Assembly: GCA_036186865.1 (NCBI GenBank)
Contig: AP025047.1
Span: forward strand, 23,121,242 to 23,185,241
DNA length: 64,000 nucleotides
Source: Eustoma russellianum
Taxonomy: Eukaryota; Streptophyta; Magnoliopsida; Gentianales; Gentianaceae
Reading direction: 5' to 3'
The notes beneath the pieces were generated by a model. It was given only the letters and a program-made list of their open reading frames with translations, was not told the origin of the DNA and did no database searches. A program made the position numbers and the translations under genes. Numbering within the stretch: the first letter of the stretch is position 1; each line of letters starts with the position of its first letter. This document shows, in pieces, positions 36,279 through 49,590 of the stretch.

Positions 36279-38090
36279 TCAAATCATATCAACGGGAATC
36301 ATGCCTAATTTAGAGCGAAGAGATTCATATGTGGCTTGATTTAAGGCCTTTGTAAATATATCCGCTACTTGTGATTCTGTGCGTACGTGATCTATGACAA
36401 TATTACCATTGTTAACGTGATCACGAAGAAAGTGATAGCGTACTTCTATATGCTTAGCCTTAGAATGTAACACGGGGTTCTTAGACAAATTTATTGCACT
36501 CATACTATCACAATATATAGGAATTTTATTTACGGTAATTCCAAAGTCCGAAAGTTGTTGTTTTATCCACAACAACTGTGTGCAGCAAAGGCTAAGAGCC
36601 ATGTACTCAGCCTCAGTAGTGGACAAAGCAACACTTGCTTGCTTTTTGGAAAACCATGAAATAAGAGAATTTCCTATAAATTGGCAAGTTCCGCTCGTGC
36701 TTTTTCTATCTATTTTGCAGCCACCATAGTCTGCATCAGTGTAAGCATGTAAGTCAAATGTAGAATCCTTATCGTACCAAAGACCTAAGGTGGGCGTATG
36801 TTTAATATAACGGAATATTCTTTTTACTGCATTTAAGTGTGACACCTTAGGTTGACTTTGAAAACGAGCATACATGCATACACTAAACATGATGTCAGGC
36901 CTACTAGCAGTTAAATATAGCAAAGAACCTATCATAGATCGATATAATCCATTATCAACGTCTTTACCATGTTCGTCTTTGTCTAATTTAGTAGTGACAC
37001 TCATAGGGGTTGGGGATGGTTTCAAATTTTCAAAATTAAACTTTTTGATCATGTCATTAACATATTTTGCTTGGCTTATATGAATTCCTTTACTCGTTTG
37101 CTTAATCTGCAAGCCAAAAAAATAATTAAGTTCACCAACCATAGACATTTCAAATTCAGATTTCATGCAATTTTCAAAATCTTTAACAAGTCTATGTGAG
37201 GTAGATCCAAAAATAATGTTATCTACGTAGATTTGAATAATAAGTAAATCTGATTTTTCTTGTTTCAAAAATAGTGTACTATCTATAGTACCACGTTTAA
37301 AATTATTTTCTAAAAGGAAAGTAGCAAAACGATCATACCATGCTCTTGGTGCTTGCTTTAGGCCATATAGTGCCTTCTTTAGTTTGTACACGTGATCTGG
37401 ATGTTTCAAATCTTTAAAACCGGGTGGTTGCTTCACGTATACTTCTTCTTGTATGAATCCGTTTAGAAAGGCACTTTTTACGTCCATTTGATACAATTTA
37501 AAGTCTTTCATGCAAGCAATAGCAAGTAAGAGTCGTATAGCTTCTAAACGTGCTACGGGTGCAAATGTTTCATCGTAGTCAATTCCTTCTTCTTGATTAT
37601 ATCCTTGTGCTACAAGTCTCGCTTTATTTCTAAAGACCTTTCCTTCTTCATTCATTTTATTCCTAAATACCCACTTTGTGCCTATAATAGTCTTATCTTG
37701 TGGACGTGGCACTAAATTCCATACATCTTTTCTAACAAATTGATTAAGTTCATCATGCATGGCATCAATCCAAGAAGAATCACTCAAAGCATCATGCATA
37801 TTTTTGGGCTCAATTTCAGAAATCATAGCATGAAATTCATTTATTTCATCCGAAGTAATTCTTCTACGTGGTCGCACACCGTGAGTGAGATCACCTATGA
37901 TGAGATCATATGGGTGATCTCTATGCCATCTTGGTTGATCATTTTCTAAGTTATCATGTATTTCTATGTGATCATGCATTTCTAGTGTATCATTCATATC
38001 ATGCATATCAAAAGAATCATCATCTTCATTCAAAACGGGTTTCAATTCAAAATCATCGTCATATTCCTTATCTTTATCAATCTCACCAAA
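36279..38090 (-). pseudogene. B reverse transcriptase and RNase H, catalytic Asp lost
   Basis: A single open frame of 588 codons (36279-38045) covers the acidic linker (DMHDMNDTLEMHD), RT from KWVFRNKMNEEGKV through MDVKSAFLNGF and GLKQAPRAWYDRFA, and the complete RNase H (DADYGGC, SWFSKKQASVALST, the TEAEYMAL box, HVRTESQVADIFTKAL) to the stop at 36279. The RT active site reads Y-V-D-N (37218-37229): the second catalytic Asp is Asn, a G-to-A change, so polymerase activity should be lost although the frame is intact. A TAA at about 38094 replaces the Glu codon that links it to integrase. Confidence 0.92.
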
Positions 38091-39381
38091 TTAATTGAAT
38101 TTAACATGAATAGATTCTATAATTTGTCTAGTGAGAGGATCATAACATCTATATGCTTTTGAATTTATGGAATATCCAACAAAAATGCACTCAATTGATT
38201 TGGATTCAAATTTATCTAAATTATCTTTTGTATTCAAGACAAAACATTTGCATCCAAATACACGAAAATAGTCAATCTTAGGCATGCGATCATTCAAAAT
38301 CTCATAAGGCGTCTTGTTTATTCTCTTTCTTATAGATAGGCGATTTACAATATAGCATGCACAATTTACGGCTTCCGCCCACAGAAATCTAGGCAATTTA
38401 TTTTCGCAAAGCATAGTTCTAGAGATTTCTTGTAATGTACGATTCTTTCTTTCTACTACTCCATTTAGTTGTGGAGTTCTAGGTGGCGAAAACTCATGTT
38501 TAATTCCTTTTTCTTCACAAAATGAAATCATCTCTTTGTTTTTAAACTCACCGCCTCTATCGCTTCTTATCCTTTTCACATTTACACCGTATTGATTTTC
38601 AAGTTGTTTAATTAATTTAGCAATCTCAACGGCGCTATCATCCTTATGTGTAAGAAATACAGTCCAAGTATAACGAGAAAAGTCATCAACAATTACGCAT
38701 GCATAGTGACGCCCACCAAGGCTTGTAGTGCGACTAGGACCAAACAAATCGATATGCAATAGTTCTAATATTCTAGTCGTGCTTATTTCATTTTTCGGCT
38801 TAAGTGACTCACGTGTTTGTTTGCCTTTTATGCAAGATTCACACAACTGAAAGTTGTCTAAATCAATCGTAGGCAATCCCCGTACTAGGTTCTTTCGTTG
38901 TAGTTTTTCTAGTGTGGAAATGCCAATGTGTCCTAAATGTCTATGCCATAAATTCACATTGGGTTCATTTGACATAAAACACTTAACTTTAGCGTCTACT
39001 ACATCATCCATAGATAGCGTAAAAATATTGCCTTCTCGTTTTCCTTTTAAAACGATTTCTCCATTTTTATTTATTATGTTGCAATAAGGGTGAGTAAAAC
39101 ACACATTAAAACCATTGTCAACAAACTGAGAAATGCTAAGAAGATTGTAGGATAAGTTGCTTACCAAAAATACGTTGGAGATTTAGAGTGTGTTCGGATT
39201 ACCAATCGTACCTTTTCCGATGATCTTGCCTTCGTTGTTGTCTCCGAAGGTCACGGATCTGCCTTTTGTGACCTTCTTTAGTTTGGTGAATAGGCTCCGG
39301 GTCACCCGTCATGTGTCTCGAGCATCCACTATCAAGGAACCACTTTATAGATGTATCTTTCGATGTGTGGGCTCCCTGCAA
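38091..39381 (-). pseudogene. B protease and integrase (minus element)
   Basis: The protease DSGCSRHMTG is intact (about 39300-39330) but is followed by a frameshift after GDPE. A TAA replaces the Gln codon before ISNVFLVSN (about 39185). From 39167 a clean frame of 358 codons holds the zinc domain (HRHLGHIG, CESC), the core (LLHIDLFGP, RSDRGGEF, NGVVERKN) and the C-terminal part to ESIHVKFN. The integrase residues D, D and E are all present. Confidence 0.92.
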
Positions 39382-39436
39382 TGTGAAAAGGTGATTTAGG
39401 TACCCTTTTAATTTTGGGTCCTTTCGAGTTAGTTAA

Positions 39437-41351
39437 TCAACTTTTGGTAAAGGTACCCTTCGATACCCATACTTGGGTGATCCTTCTCGGTCTATCAAAT
39501 GGCAAGAATGTAGATGAAGGTGCGATATAATAGACATGTGGTGCATGCACTTTGGGCCTTTGCCCAAGGACTCCTCTATACTCACTAAATGAAGGACGTT
39601 TTTGATATATCCTTGTGTGTGTGTGTAGTGCGTGGATGATATGAATTTCGTGTATGCATTGTTCTCTTCTTTTCATATCTATAAGGTACAAAGTTATATT
39701 TCACATGATATGAAGAGGTGGGGCGTGAGGAAGGGGGCACTTTCTGCGTCATCTTAGACGCCACTTGCGGCTTAAGGGGTGTCTACTTTCTTAGACACAA
39801 CAAACTTGGTTGGTTTTATTGATACTTCGTTAGTATCAACGTATCCCAGTCCAGTTTTGTCGCTATCATGCTTTTGTGATAATATGATGCAATGCAGCAT
39901 GTTGGACCCTGTGTCAAACTGTTTCATCATTTTCTCTAAATCGGTATTCCTTGATTTCAAATTTGAAATCTCGGATTTCATTTCATTATTTTGCGTGGTT
40001 AATGATGAAACCTCTGCTTTTAATGTAGTAATGACACATGATGACTCTTTCTTTGAATCGCTTAATTGAGCGACAAGATTCTCGTTAGAAGATTCTAACA
40101 GTTTCTTGTCTTCAATTAATCGTTTCTTTTCTTTAGCGAGAGTCTTAGTGAATTTATGCAATTCTAGATACTGACTAAAAAGATCATCATAAGAAGGTTT
40201 AGAGTCAGAGTCAGAATCAGATGATACCTCATTAGATGCTTTGGAGGCAAAGCATACTTGTGCGGTCTCCTCTTCGGTCTCAGTTTCAGAATCTGATGAA
40301 TCACTCTAGGTGGAGGTCTTTAGAGCACGTTTCCTTTGTTTGGGTTCTGAGACGAGTCTATGTTTGTTCCGCTCCTTGTCAGGGTACTTAGTAGTTTGCT
40401 TTTCTTTATTTGGGCAGTCATATGATAAGTGTCCAAGTTTGCCACATTCATAACATTTAACGTCTTTATCGTTTGACTTGTTCTTATTTCTCTTAGTAGT
40501 AGTGCCCTTATTTTTGTTTCTAAATGACCTTCTCATAAATTTTCTCAATCCTTTAGCCAATAGAATTAGGTCATCATTATCCGATTCGGAATCACTATCC
40601 TCTACATGATCGGAGGGGGGGAGACGTATTCATTTGATTTAAAAGCAATAGCTTTACCTTGTTTAGATGATTCCGATTTCCGAATGGTGAGTTTATTTTT
40701 ATAAACTTTAAGTGATCCGATTAGTTCTTCCATCTTTATTGATTTAGTTTCCTTGCTTTCTTCTATTGCGGTCACTTTTGGGTCCCATTCAGAAGGAAGG
40801 CTTCGTAGGACTTTCTGTACCTTTTCCTGCGTAGTAAAAGCCTTACCAAAAGACTCAAGAGAGTTGTAGATGTTAGTCAAACGAAGATCCATATCTACAA
40901 TAGACTCATTGGGCAATAATTTAAAAGACTCAAGTGTGGACATGAGCATGTTAATTTTTGACTCTTTTACTTGACTCGTGCCTTCGTGTTTCATTTCTAG
41001 TATCCTCCACATTTCTTGTGCACTCGTACAGTTTGATACATAACTAGACTCACTTTTACTTAATCCGTTTAAAAGCAATTGCATAGCCCTAGCATTCATA
41101 CTAAGTTTCTTTTTATCATCACTCGTATATTCTTGTCTAGTTTTAACGACTTCTAATGTGACTCCGTCTACAGTGGATGCCTTAGATGGGACATAAGGAC
41201 CATCTTCAATGATTGACCAAAGATCTATATCTATAGCCATAAGAAAAAGCTTCATTCTAAGTTTCCACTGAATAAATGACTCACCGTCAAAAAGTGGAGG
41301 CCTTTGGCTCGACATACCTTCTTGCTCGGTTTTGAGATTTGTGGTTGCCAT
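39437..41351 (-). pseudogene. B gag, full length with breaks (minus element)
   Basis: ATG 41351 (MATTNLKTEQEGMSSQRP) lies 40 bp after the primer site. Residues 1-240 form the copia capsid region (FDGESFIQWKLRMKLFL; EKVQKVLRSLPSEW; TAIEESKE). A frameshift at a G run near 40613-40619 leads to 40560-40306, with an intact knuckle C-Y-E-C-G-K-L-G-H-L-S-Y-D-C. A TAG replaces Trp near 40306. The acidic Ser/Asp/Glu stretch and a long coiled coil (FTKTLAKEKKRLIEDKK to SRNTDLEKMMKQF) run to 39772. The tail includes PRRITQVWV near 39470, a word shared by Sirevirus gags. Confidence 0.92.
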
Positions 41352-41391
41352 CTCACTGAATCGTTGGATTCCTTGAAGTGAGTGTTCCTGC

Positions 41392-41403
41392 GCTCTGATA
41401 CCA
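41392..41403 (-). other. B primer-binding site
   Basis: Complement of TGGTATCAGAGC, two bases after the LTR end (CTACA complement at 41406-41410). A perfect match to the common plant initiator-Met tRNA primer site. Confidence 0.93.
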
Positions 41404-41405
41404 CT

Positions 41406-44400
41406 TGTAGGATCTGCAAGGCACCACTAGAAGGGGGAGGGGTTGAATAGATGGTGCGGAAAGTGTGGTTTTTAAAATTTCTTTAAACTTGAACAATTCA
41501 AGTTCTGAAAACAGATGTTGTTTTCATGACCAATTTTAAAACGTTTTTAAAACTAGGTTAGAGGTCTCCAAAAATTATTCAATTTTGAGAGAACTTAGCC
41601 TCAGACGCTATGAGGGTCCCCTAAAAATTTCAATTTAAAATTCAACCTTTAACCCCTTCAAAAACCGTTGGTACTCAGATTGTGCAAATCTACCAGAAAC
41701 GATAGATGGTTTTGAAAAATTAATTCTTATTTGTGTGAACGTCTAAATGCTCTGAAAATTTAACCACTAACTCCTTTTATACTATATTTAAATGGGTTGA
41801 AACAGTTTTGAAAAATTCTTTTGGGAAGTAGGTCAACTACAATAAAAGTCTCAACCTTTGCAAGTCTGAAAATCAGACTGCACTAGTCTCAGAACTTTTG
41901 ATGTTTGATTGACTTATACTTATCCAAAAGGGTTGAAACTTGTGTCAAATTAACCCTAGAACGTGTAAGTATATTTCTGGAAATTTTTGTGATTTTTGAA
42001 AATAGTTTACTATTTTTACGGATGCGAACAAGAAGGATAAACAGTGCAGTAACTGAAAATTAAATGCAGAAAGTAAATGGCACCAATAATTTTATACTGG
42101 TTCGGTTATAAACAACCTACTCCAGTCTTCAAGGAACACCTTCCTTGGTTCATACTAACCACACACACGCATTACACCTTACCACAGGGTTGATAGAGTT
42201 ACACCTAACTCCAACCCTTTACAAACCTTGTATTGTAAGTACAATTCGCACGAACACCACCACCTTGCTAGAATGAAGATTGATCACACCTTGATCAATC
42301 TTTTACAAAGATATATGAATGGTGGTTTATCTCAAGCCTATTCAAGATTGAAAGATATGAAAACAATAGGCTTTACAAGAAGAGAGAAAGAAAGAAGATG
42401 TAGAAGAAGAAGAGCTAGGCTTTTTGATCTCTTGGAATTGCAATGCTTGTTCTTTTTTTTTGTTTGCTCTCTTCTTTTCTTTTTAATGCTTGCAGCCGTC
42501 CCCCTTGAGTGTGTTCTCCCTCTTGAAAATTATCTTTTAAGTCTTTGAGAGAGTGTAAGACATCATTGCGACAAGGCCTTGCTTACTTGGCATCTTCTTA
42601 TTGGATGATCATTTAGTCTTCGCTTATTTGGCACCTCCTTACTGGTTCAACATCGTCATCATGATGACATGGAAAAAATCTGAGATATACACTTTACCAT
42701 GTGCCAAAAATCAATCATAAAATCATTCCATAAATCAAGAGATACATCATAAATTGCAAGACAAATAAATTCTTCCATATCAAGTGAGAAAATCGGCCAT
42801 AATAGCACTCTTGCCATGCTGAAAATTCAGCATGTGCATCATGGGGATAAAGTTCAAATCATTACCATTTTTCTTTGAATTTTCATCATAAAAATGAATC
42901 AACAACTTATGGTAGGTATTGCTACCAATTAAGAAATGAACTTAGACACAAATAAGCTTAAGAATTCGGCCACACCATGTCTTCACACATGCTGAAAAAT
43001 TTCAGCATGTGTGATATGTAGAATATCACACTTTATTATTTTACATAATATTCAAATCATTTCCATAACATCCTCAATTAATCCTCATGATTCAAGACAT
43101 AAAATATCTGCATTTTTAACTAAAATTTTCGGCCATAATACAACATACATGCTGAATTTTCAGCATGTGTCATATATGTGACATAGTTTGAAATGTTACC
43201 TTTTGTAGCTCCTTCCTTTAGGTCACCAACTTTGTTTAATTGATTCTTGACCAATCAGTATGCCAACATGGCTCCACATATGCTCCAAATCAGCCGTTAT
43301 AGGCGTTGGTAAGGTGTTTGACATGTGCTGAATTTTATTTTTGCTAACTTTATAAAATATTGCACATTTAATAATACACACATGTAATATTCCAATCAGC
43401 CCTTAATTTAATTTTCTAGAACACTTTAAGATGTATATCATATGTAAAAAGTGTCTAGATACGTGTCACATGATGTACAAGAAAAACGTTCCATGTTATG
43501 TGCGTAGAAAACCGAATTTTTGATATTTATTGATTACCCGATTTTTCTCTAATTTAAATTCCAACTTTGGCACATGGTATATATATTATGTTATACATAA
43601 TATATATAATATATACTTTAAATCTCAGCACTTGGCTGGTTTAAAGTGGTACCATTAGCATATGACAAAATTAAACTTGGAATCTTCACATTTTGGCCTT
43701 AATGTGGAGTAATTTGTGTGTGCCAACATGGAAAGTATTTTTGGCTGAACATATGGTCATGTGCATGAAATTATTTATGATTTTTGAAGTATAAGGGCTG
43801 GCCATTTATTTATGGCAAGTATGTGACACGTTGGCGAAGTTTCGGTATTCGCTCGATACGACAAATTTCGGTTTAGAACCTTTTATCATGTCGTATTTAA
43901 TTTGTCATCACCATATCTTATATCATATGATATAAGACCTGAATATACTCATAAATATGAGTTAAGTATAGTGGTGTGACGTTAACGTACGTACGTAAAA
44001 TACATAACGTGTCGGTAGTACGTTGGAATACATGTGTATGTGCCTTTATTTAAAAAATCTGAAAATATATGTGATATATATATGTGTATATGCGTGTGCA
44101 TTAAAGGATGGGGAGGAGGAGAAGACTTTCCTTCCTTAGCCTTGTTGCCTTTGTGCCTTTTCCAAATGTAGCTTCCTTTAATGAACTACTTAGTTTATCA
44201 ATTTATGTACTTCACTTAATGAACTAGTTTAGTTCATTAATGGTGGCACCTGAAAATAGTATAAACACAACAAATGTTTGCCATATGATGTAAGCTTTAA
44301 TGCTTCATGGCTCGTTAGTACGGCAGCATAATATATAAGCTAAATAAGGCAAGTAATGGCAAGATATCATGCATTCATGTACACGTATATATATATTGTG

Positions 44401-44468
44401 CACGTTTATATATACATATACATTTAAGTCACTTATTTTGAAATCACTCAAACCCCCTTATCTCTACA
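41406..44468 (-). repeat. B 5' LTR (minus element), complete
   Basis: 3063 bp. On the minus strand it runs TGTAGAGATAA...GATCCTACA, with a 5-bp inverted end TGTAG/CTACA. It contains the CATGCTGAA...TTCAGCATG hairpins (near 42815, 42990 and 43150) and the 20-bp palindrome CTTATATCATATGATATAAG (43918-43937). Its outer end touches truncated plus-strand B gag at 44469. Confidence 0.94.
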
Positions 44469-46225
44469 GTATCCACTGTAGACGGAGTCACATTAGAAGT
44501 CGTTAAATCTAGACAAGAATATACGAGTGATGATAAAAAGAAACTTAGTATGAATGCTAGGGCTATGCAATTACTCTTAAACGGATTAAGTAAGAGTGAG
44601 TCTAGTTATGTGTCAAACTGTTCGAGTGCACAAGAAATGTGGAGGATACTAGAAATGAAACACGAAGGCACGAGTCAAGTAAAAGAGTCAAAAATTAACA
44701 TGCTTATGTCCACACTTGAGTCATTTAAATTATTGCCTAATGAGTCTATTGTAGATATGGATCTTCGTTTAACTAACATCTACAACTCTCTTGAGTATCT
44801 TGGTAAGGCTTTTACCACGCAGGAAAAGGTACAGAAAGTCCTACGAAGCCTTCCTTCTGAATGGGACCCTAAAGTGACCGCAATAGAAGAAAGCAAGGAA
44901 ACTAAATCAATAAAGATGGAAGAACTAATCGGATCACTTAAAGTTTATGAGAATAAACTCACCATACGGAAATTGGAATCATCTAAACAAGGTAAAGCTA
45001 TTGCTTTCAAATCAAATGAATACGTCTCCCCTCCCTCCGATCACGTAGATGATAGTGATTCCGAATCAGATAATGATGACCTAATTCTATTGGCTAAAGG
45101 ATTAAGAAAATTTATGAGAAGGTCATTTAGAAACAAAAATAAGGGTACTACGACTAAGAGAAATAAGAACAAGTCAAACGATAAAGACGTTAAATGTTAT
45201 GAATGTGGCAAACTCGGACACTTATCATATGACTGCTCAAATAAAGAAAAGCAAACTACTAAATACCCTGACAAGGAGCGGAACAAAAATAGACTCGTCT
45301 CAGAACCCAAACAAAGGAAACGTGCTCTAAAGGCCTCCACCTGGAGTGATTCATCAGATTCTGAAACTGAGACCGAAGAGGAGACCGCACAAGTGTGCTT
45401 TGCATCCAAAGTATCTAATGAGGTATCATCTGATTCTGACTCTGACTCTGAACCTTCTTATGATGATCTTTTTAGTCAGTATCTAGAATTGCATAAATTC
45501 AACAAGACTCTCGCTAAGGAAAAGAAATGATTAATTGAAGACAAGAAACTGTTAGAATCTTCTAACGAGAATCTTGTCGCTCAATTAAGCGATTCAAAGA
45601 AAGAGTCATCATGCGTCATTACTGCATTAAAAACAGAGGTTTCATCATTAACCACTCAAAATAATGAAATGAAATCCGAGATTTCAAATTTGAAATCAAG
45701 GAATACCGATTTAGAGAAAATGATGAAACAGTTTGATACAGGGTCCAACATGTTGCATCGCATTATATTATCACAAAAGCATGACAGCGACAAAACTGGA
45801 CTGGGATACGTTGATACTAACGAAGTATCAACCAAACCAATCAAGTTTGTTGTGTCTAAGAAAGTAGACACCCCTAAGCCGCAAATGGCATCTAAGATGA
45901 CGCAAAAAGCACCCCTTTCCTCATCACGCCCCACTTCTTCTTCATATCATGTGAAATATAACTTTGTACCTTATAGATATGAAAAGAAGAGAATAATGCA
46001 TACACGAAATTCATATCATCCACGCACTACACACACACAAAAGGACATATCAAAAACGTCCTTCATTTAATGAGTATAAGGGAGTCCTTGGGCAAAGGCC
46101 CAAAGTGCATGCACCACATGTCTACTATATCACACCTTCATCTTCTTTCTTGCCATTTGATAGACCGAGAAGGATCACCCAAGTATGGGTACCGAAAGGT
46201 ACTTTTACCAAGAGGTGATTAACTA
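44469..46225 (+). pseudogene. B gag, 5'-truncated (plus element)
   Basis: Picks up gag at about codon 57. One frame (44550-45530) has the capsid end, the knuckle C-Y-E-C-G-K-L-G-H-L-S-Y-D-C (about 45193-45235) and the acidic SDSETETEEE stretch. TGA at 45528-45530 replaces Arg in the coiled coil (CGA to TGA). The coiled coil resumes to SRNTDLEKMMKQF and then the basic tail (45669-46070). The tail ends with RRITQVWVPKG near 46195. Confidence 0.92.
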
Positions 46226-47560
46226 ACTCGAAAGGACCCAAAGTAAAAAGGGTACCTAAATTATCTTTTCACATTGCAGGGAGACCACACATCGAAAGAT
46301 ACATCAATAAAGTGGTTCCTTGACAGTGGTTGCTCGAGGCACATGACGGATGACTCGAGCTTGTTCTCCAAATTAAAGAAGGTCACAAAAGGCGGATCCG
46401 TGACCTTTGGAGACAACAACGAAGGCAAGATCATCGGAAAAGATACGATTGGAAATCCAAACACTCTCCAAATCTCCAACGTATTTTTGGTAAGCAACTT
46501 ATCCTACAATCTTCTTAGCATTTCTCAATTTGTTGACAATGGTTTCAATGTGTATTTTACTCACCCTTATTGCAATATAATAAATAAAAAATGGAGAAAC
46601 CGTTTTAAAAGGAAAACGAGAAGGTAATATTTTTACGCTTTCTATGGATGATGTAGTAGACGCTAAAGTTAAGTGTTTTATGTCAAATGAACCCAATGTG
46701 AATTTATGGCATAGACGTTTAGGACACATTGTCATTTCCACACTAGAAAAACTTCAATGAAACAACCTAGTACGGGATTGCCTACGCTTGATTTAGACAA
46801 CTTTCAGTTGTGTGAATCTTGCATAAAAGGCAAACAAACACGTGAGTCACTTAAGCCTAAAAATGAAATAAGCATGACTAGAATCTTAGAACTATTGCAT
46901 ATTGATTTGTTTGGTCCTAGTCGCACTACAAGCCTTGGTGGACGCCACTATGCATGCGTGATTGTTGATGACTTTTCTCGTTATACTTGGACTTTATTTC
47001 TTGCACATAAGGATGATAGCGCCATTGAGATTGCAAAGTTGATTAAACAACTTGAAAATCAATACGGTGTAAATGTGAAAAAGATAAGAAGCGATAGAGG
47101 CGGTGAGTTTAAAAACAAAGAGATGATTTCGTTTTGCGAAGAAAAAGGAATTAAGCATGAGTTTTCTCCACCTAGAACTCCACAATTAAATGGAGTGGTA
47201 GAAAGAAAGAATCGCACATTACAAGAAATCGCTAGAACTATGTTATGTGAAAATAAATTGCCTAGATTTCTGTGGGCGGAAGCCGTAAATTGTGCATGCT
47301 ATATTGTAAATCGCCTATCTATAAGAAAGAAAATAAACAAGACGGCTTATGAGATTTTGAATGATCGCATGCCTAAGATTGATTATTTTCGTGTGTTTGG
47401 ATGCAAATGTTTTGTTTTAAATACAAAAGATAATTTAGACAAATTTGAATCCAAATCAATTGAGTGCATTTTTGTTGGATATTCTATAAATTCGAAGGCA
47501 TATAGATGTTATGATCCTCTCACTAGACAAATCATGGAATCTATTCATGTAAAATTCAAT
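46226..47560 (+). pseudogene. B protease and integrase (plus element)
   Basis: The protease D-S-G at 46322-46330 is intact (LDSGCSRHMTD). The frame runs to a frameshift in the lysine-rich ENGE-like spot near 46590. A TGA for Arg and a second frameshift near 46757-46780 sit in the zinc-domain spacer. From 46757 the frame is open: CESC, LLHIDLFGP, RSDRGGEF, NGVVERKN and ESIHVKFN. Integrase D-D-E residues are present. Confidence 0.92.
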
Positions 47561-49375
47561 GAATTTGGTGAGATTGATAAAGATAAGGAATATGAAGATG
47601 ACTTTGAATTGAAACTCGTGTTAAATGAAGATGATGATTCTTTTGATATGCATGATATGAATGACACACTAGAAATGCATGATCACATAGAAATGCATGA
47701 TAACATAGAAAATAATCAACCAAGATGGCATAGACATCACCCACATGATCTCATCATAGGCGACCTCACTCACGGTGTGCGACCACGTAGAAGAATTACA
47801 TCGGACGAAATAAATGAATTTCATGCTATGATTTCTGAAATTGAACCCAAAAATGTGCATGATGCTTTGAATGATTCTTCTTGGATTGATGCTATGCATG
47901 ACGAACTTAATCAATTCGTTAGAAACGATGTATGAGATTTAGTGCCACGACCACAAGATAAGACTATAATAGGCACAAAGTGGGTGTTTAGGAATAAAAT
48001 GAATGAAGAAGGAAAGGTCGTTAGGAATAAAGCGAGACTTGTAGCACAAGGCTATAATCAAGAGGAAGGAATTGACTACGATGAAACATTTGCACCCGTA
48101 GCACGATTAGAAGCTATACGACTCTTACTTGCTATTGCTTGCATGAAAGATTTTAAATTATATCAAATGGACGTAAAAAGTGCATTTCTAAACGGATTTA
48201 TACAAGAATAAGTATACGTGAAGCAACCACCCGGTTTTGAAGATTTGAAACATCCCGATCACGTGTACAAACTAAAGAAGGCACTATACGGCCTAAAGCA
48301 AGCACTGAGAGCATGGTATGATCGTTTTGCTACTTTCCTTTTAGAAAATGATTTTAGACGTGGTACTATAGATAGTACACTATTTTTGAAACAAGATAAA
48401 TCAGATTTACTTATTATCCAAATCTATGTTGATGACATTATTTTTGGCTCTACCTCACATAGACTTGTTAAAGATTTTGAAAATTGCATGAAATCTGAAT
48501 TTGAAATGTCTATGGTTGGTGAACTTAATTATTTTCTTGGCTTGCAGATTAAGCAAACGAGTAAAGGGATTCATATAAGCCAAGCAAAATATGTTAATGA
48601 CATGATTAAAAATTTTAATTTTGAAATTTTGAAACCATCCCCCACCCCTATGAGTGTCACTACTAAATTGGACAAAGACGAACATGGTAAAGACGTTGAT
48701 AATGGATTATATCGATCTATGATAGGTTCTTTGCTATATTTAACAGCTAGTAGGCCTGATATCATGTTTAGTGTATGCATGTGTGCACGTTTTCAAAGTC
48801 AACGTAAGGTGTCACACTTCAATGCCATAAAAAGAATATTTCGTTATATTAAGCACACGCCCACCTTAGGAATCTGGTACGATAAGGATTCTACCTTTAA
48901 CTTACATGCTTACACTGATGCAGATTATGGTGGCTGCAAAATAGATAGAAAAAGCACGAGCGGAACTTGCCAATTTATAGGAAATTCCCTTATTTCATGG
49001 TTTTCCAAAAAGCAAGCAAGTGTTGCTTTGTCCACTACTGAGGCTGAGTACATGGCTCTTAGCCTTTGTTGCACACAGTTGTTGTGGATAAAACAACAAC
49101 TTTCGGACTTTGGAATTACCGTAAATAAAATTCCCATATATTGTGATAGTATGAGTGCAATAAATTTGTCTAAGAATCCCGTGTTACATTCTAAGGCTAA
49201 GCATATAGAAGTACGCTATCACTTTCTTCGTGATCACGTAAACAATGGTGATATTGTCATAGATCACGTACGCACAGAAGCACAAGTAGCGGATATCTTT
49301 ACAAAAGCCTTAAATCAAGCCACGTATGAATCTCTTCGTTCTAAATTAGGAATGATTCCTGTTGACATGATTTGA
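47561..49375 (+). pseudogene. B reverse transcriptase and RNase H (plus element)
   Basis: The acidic linker and start of RT are in frame with integrase until TGA at 47933-47935 replaces Trp after NDV. A second stop (TAA, 48209-48211) replaces Glu after FIQE. From 48218 to 49375 the frame is open with YVDD at 48425-48436 unchanged, GLQIKQTSKGIHISQ, DADYGGC, SKKQASVALSTTEAEYMA and AQVADIFTKAL. Its RT centre is thus intact where the minus element's is mutated, but the upstream stops disable it. Confidence 0.93.
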
Positions 49376-49419
49376 TTTGACGTGATTTGATTTACTTTCC
49401 TTTTTCACAGGAATTTTTT

Positions 49420-49590
49420 GATTTCCTTTCCAAAATAAAGGGGGAGAGAAAAGCATGATTTAAGGGGGAGAGAGAGACTAATTGATACTAATCGAAATTC
49501 AAATTTCAAATTTGTGCATGTTTCAAGGGGGAGAGATAGCATTTGAATCATGTGCATTAGTTATTTTGAAAATCATCAAAAGGGGGAGAT
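49420..49590 (+). other. B polypurine tracts (plus element)
   Basis: AAGGGGGAGA-type tracts at about 49436, 49463, 49528 and 49579-49590, the last adjoining the 3' LTR. The final one should prime plus-strand DNA. Confidence 0.85.

Larger units (their letters stand above)
33415..44468 (-). mobile_element. Sirevirus-like copia element B, minus strand, 3' LTR truncated
   Basis: 5' LTR at 41406-44468, primer site 41392-41403, gag, protease, integrase, RT, RNase H, repeated polypurine tracts, and 3' LTR at 33415-36031 missing its last ~447 bp. The two LTRs differ by only a few percent, so this is the youngest complete insertion in the window. Defects are few: three single-codon stops and about three frameshifts. 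It lies head to head with the plus-strand B at 44469. Confidence 0.93.
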
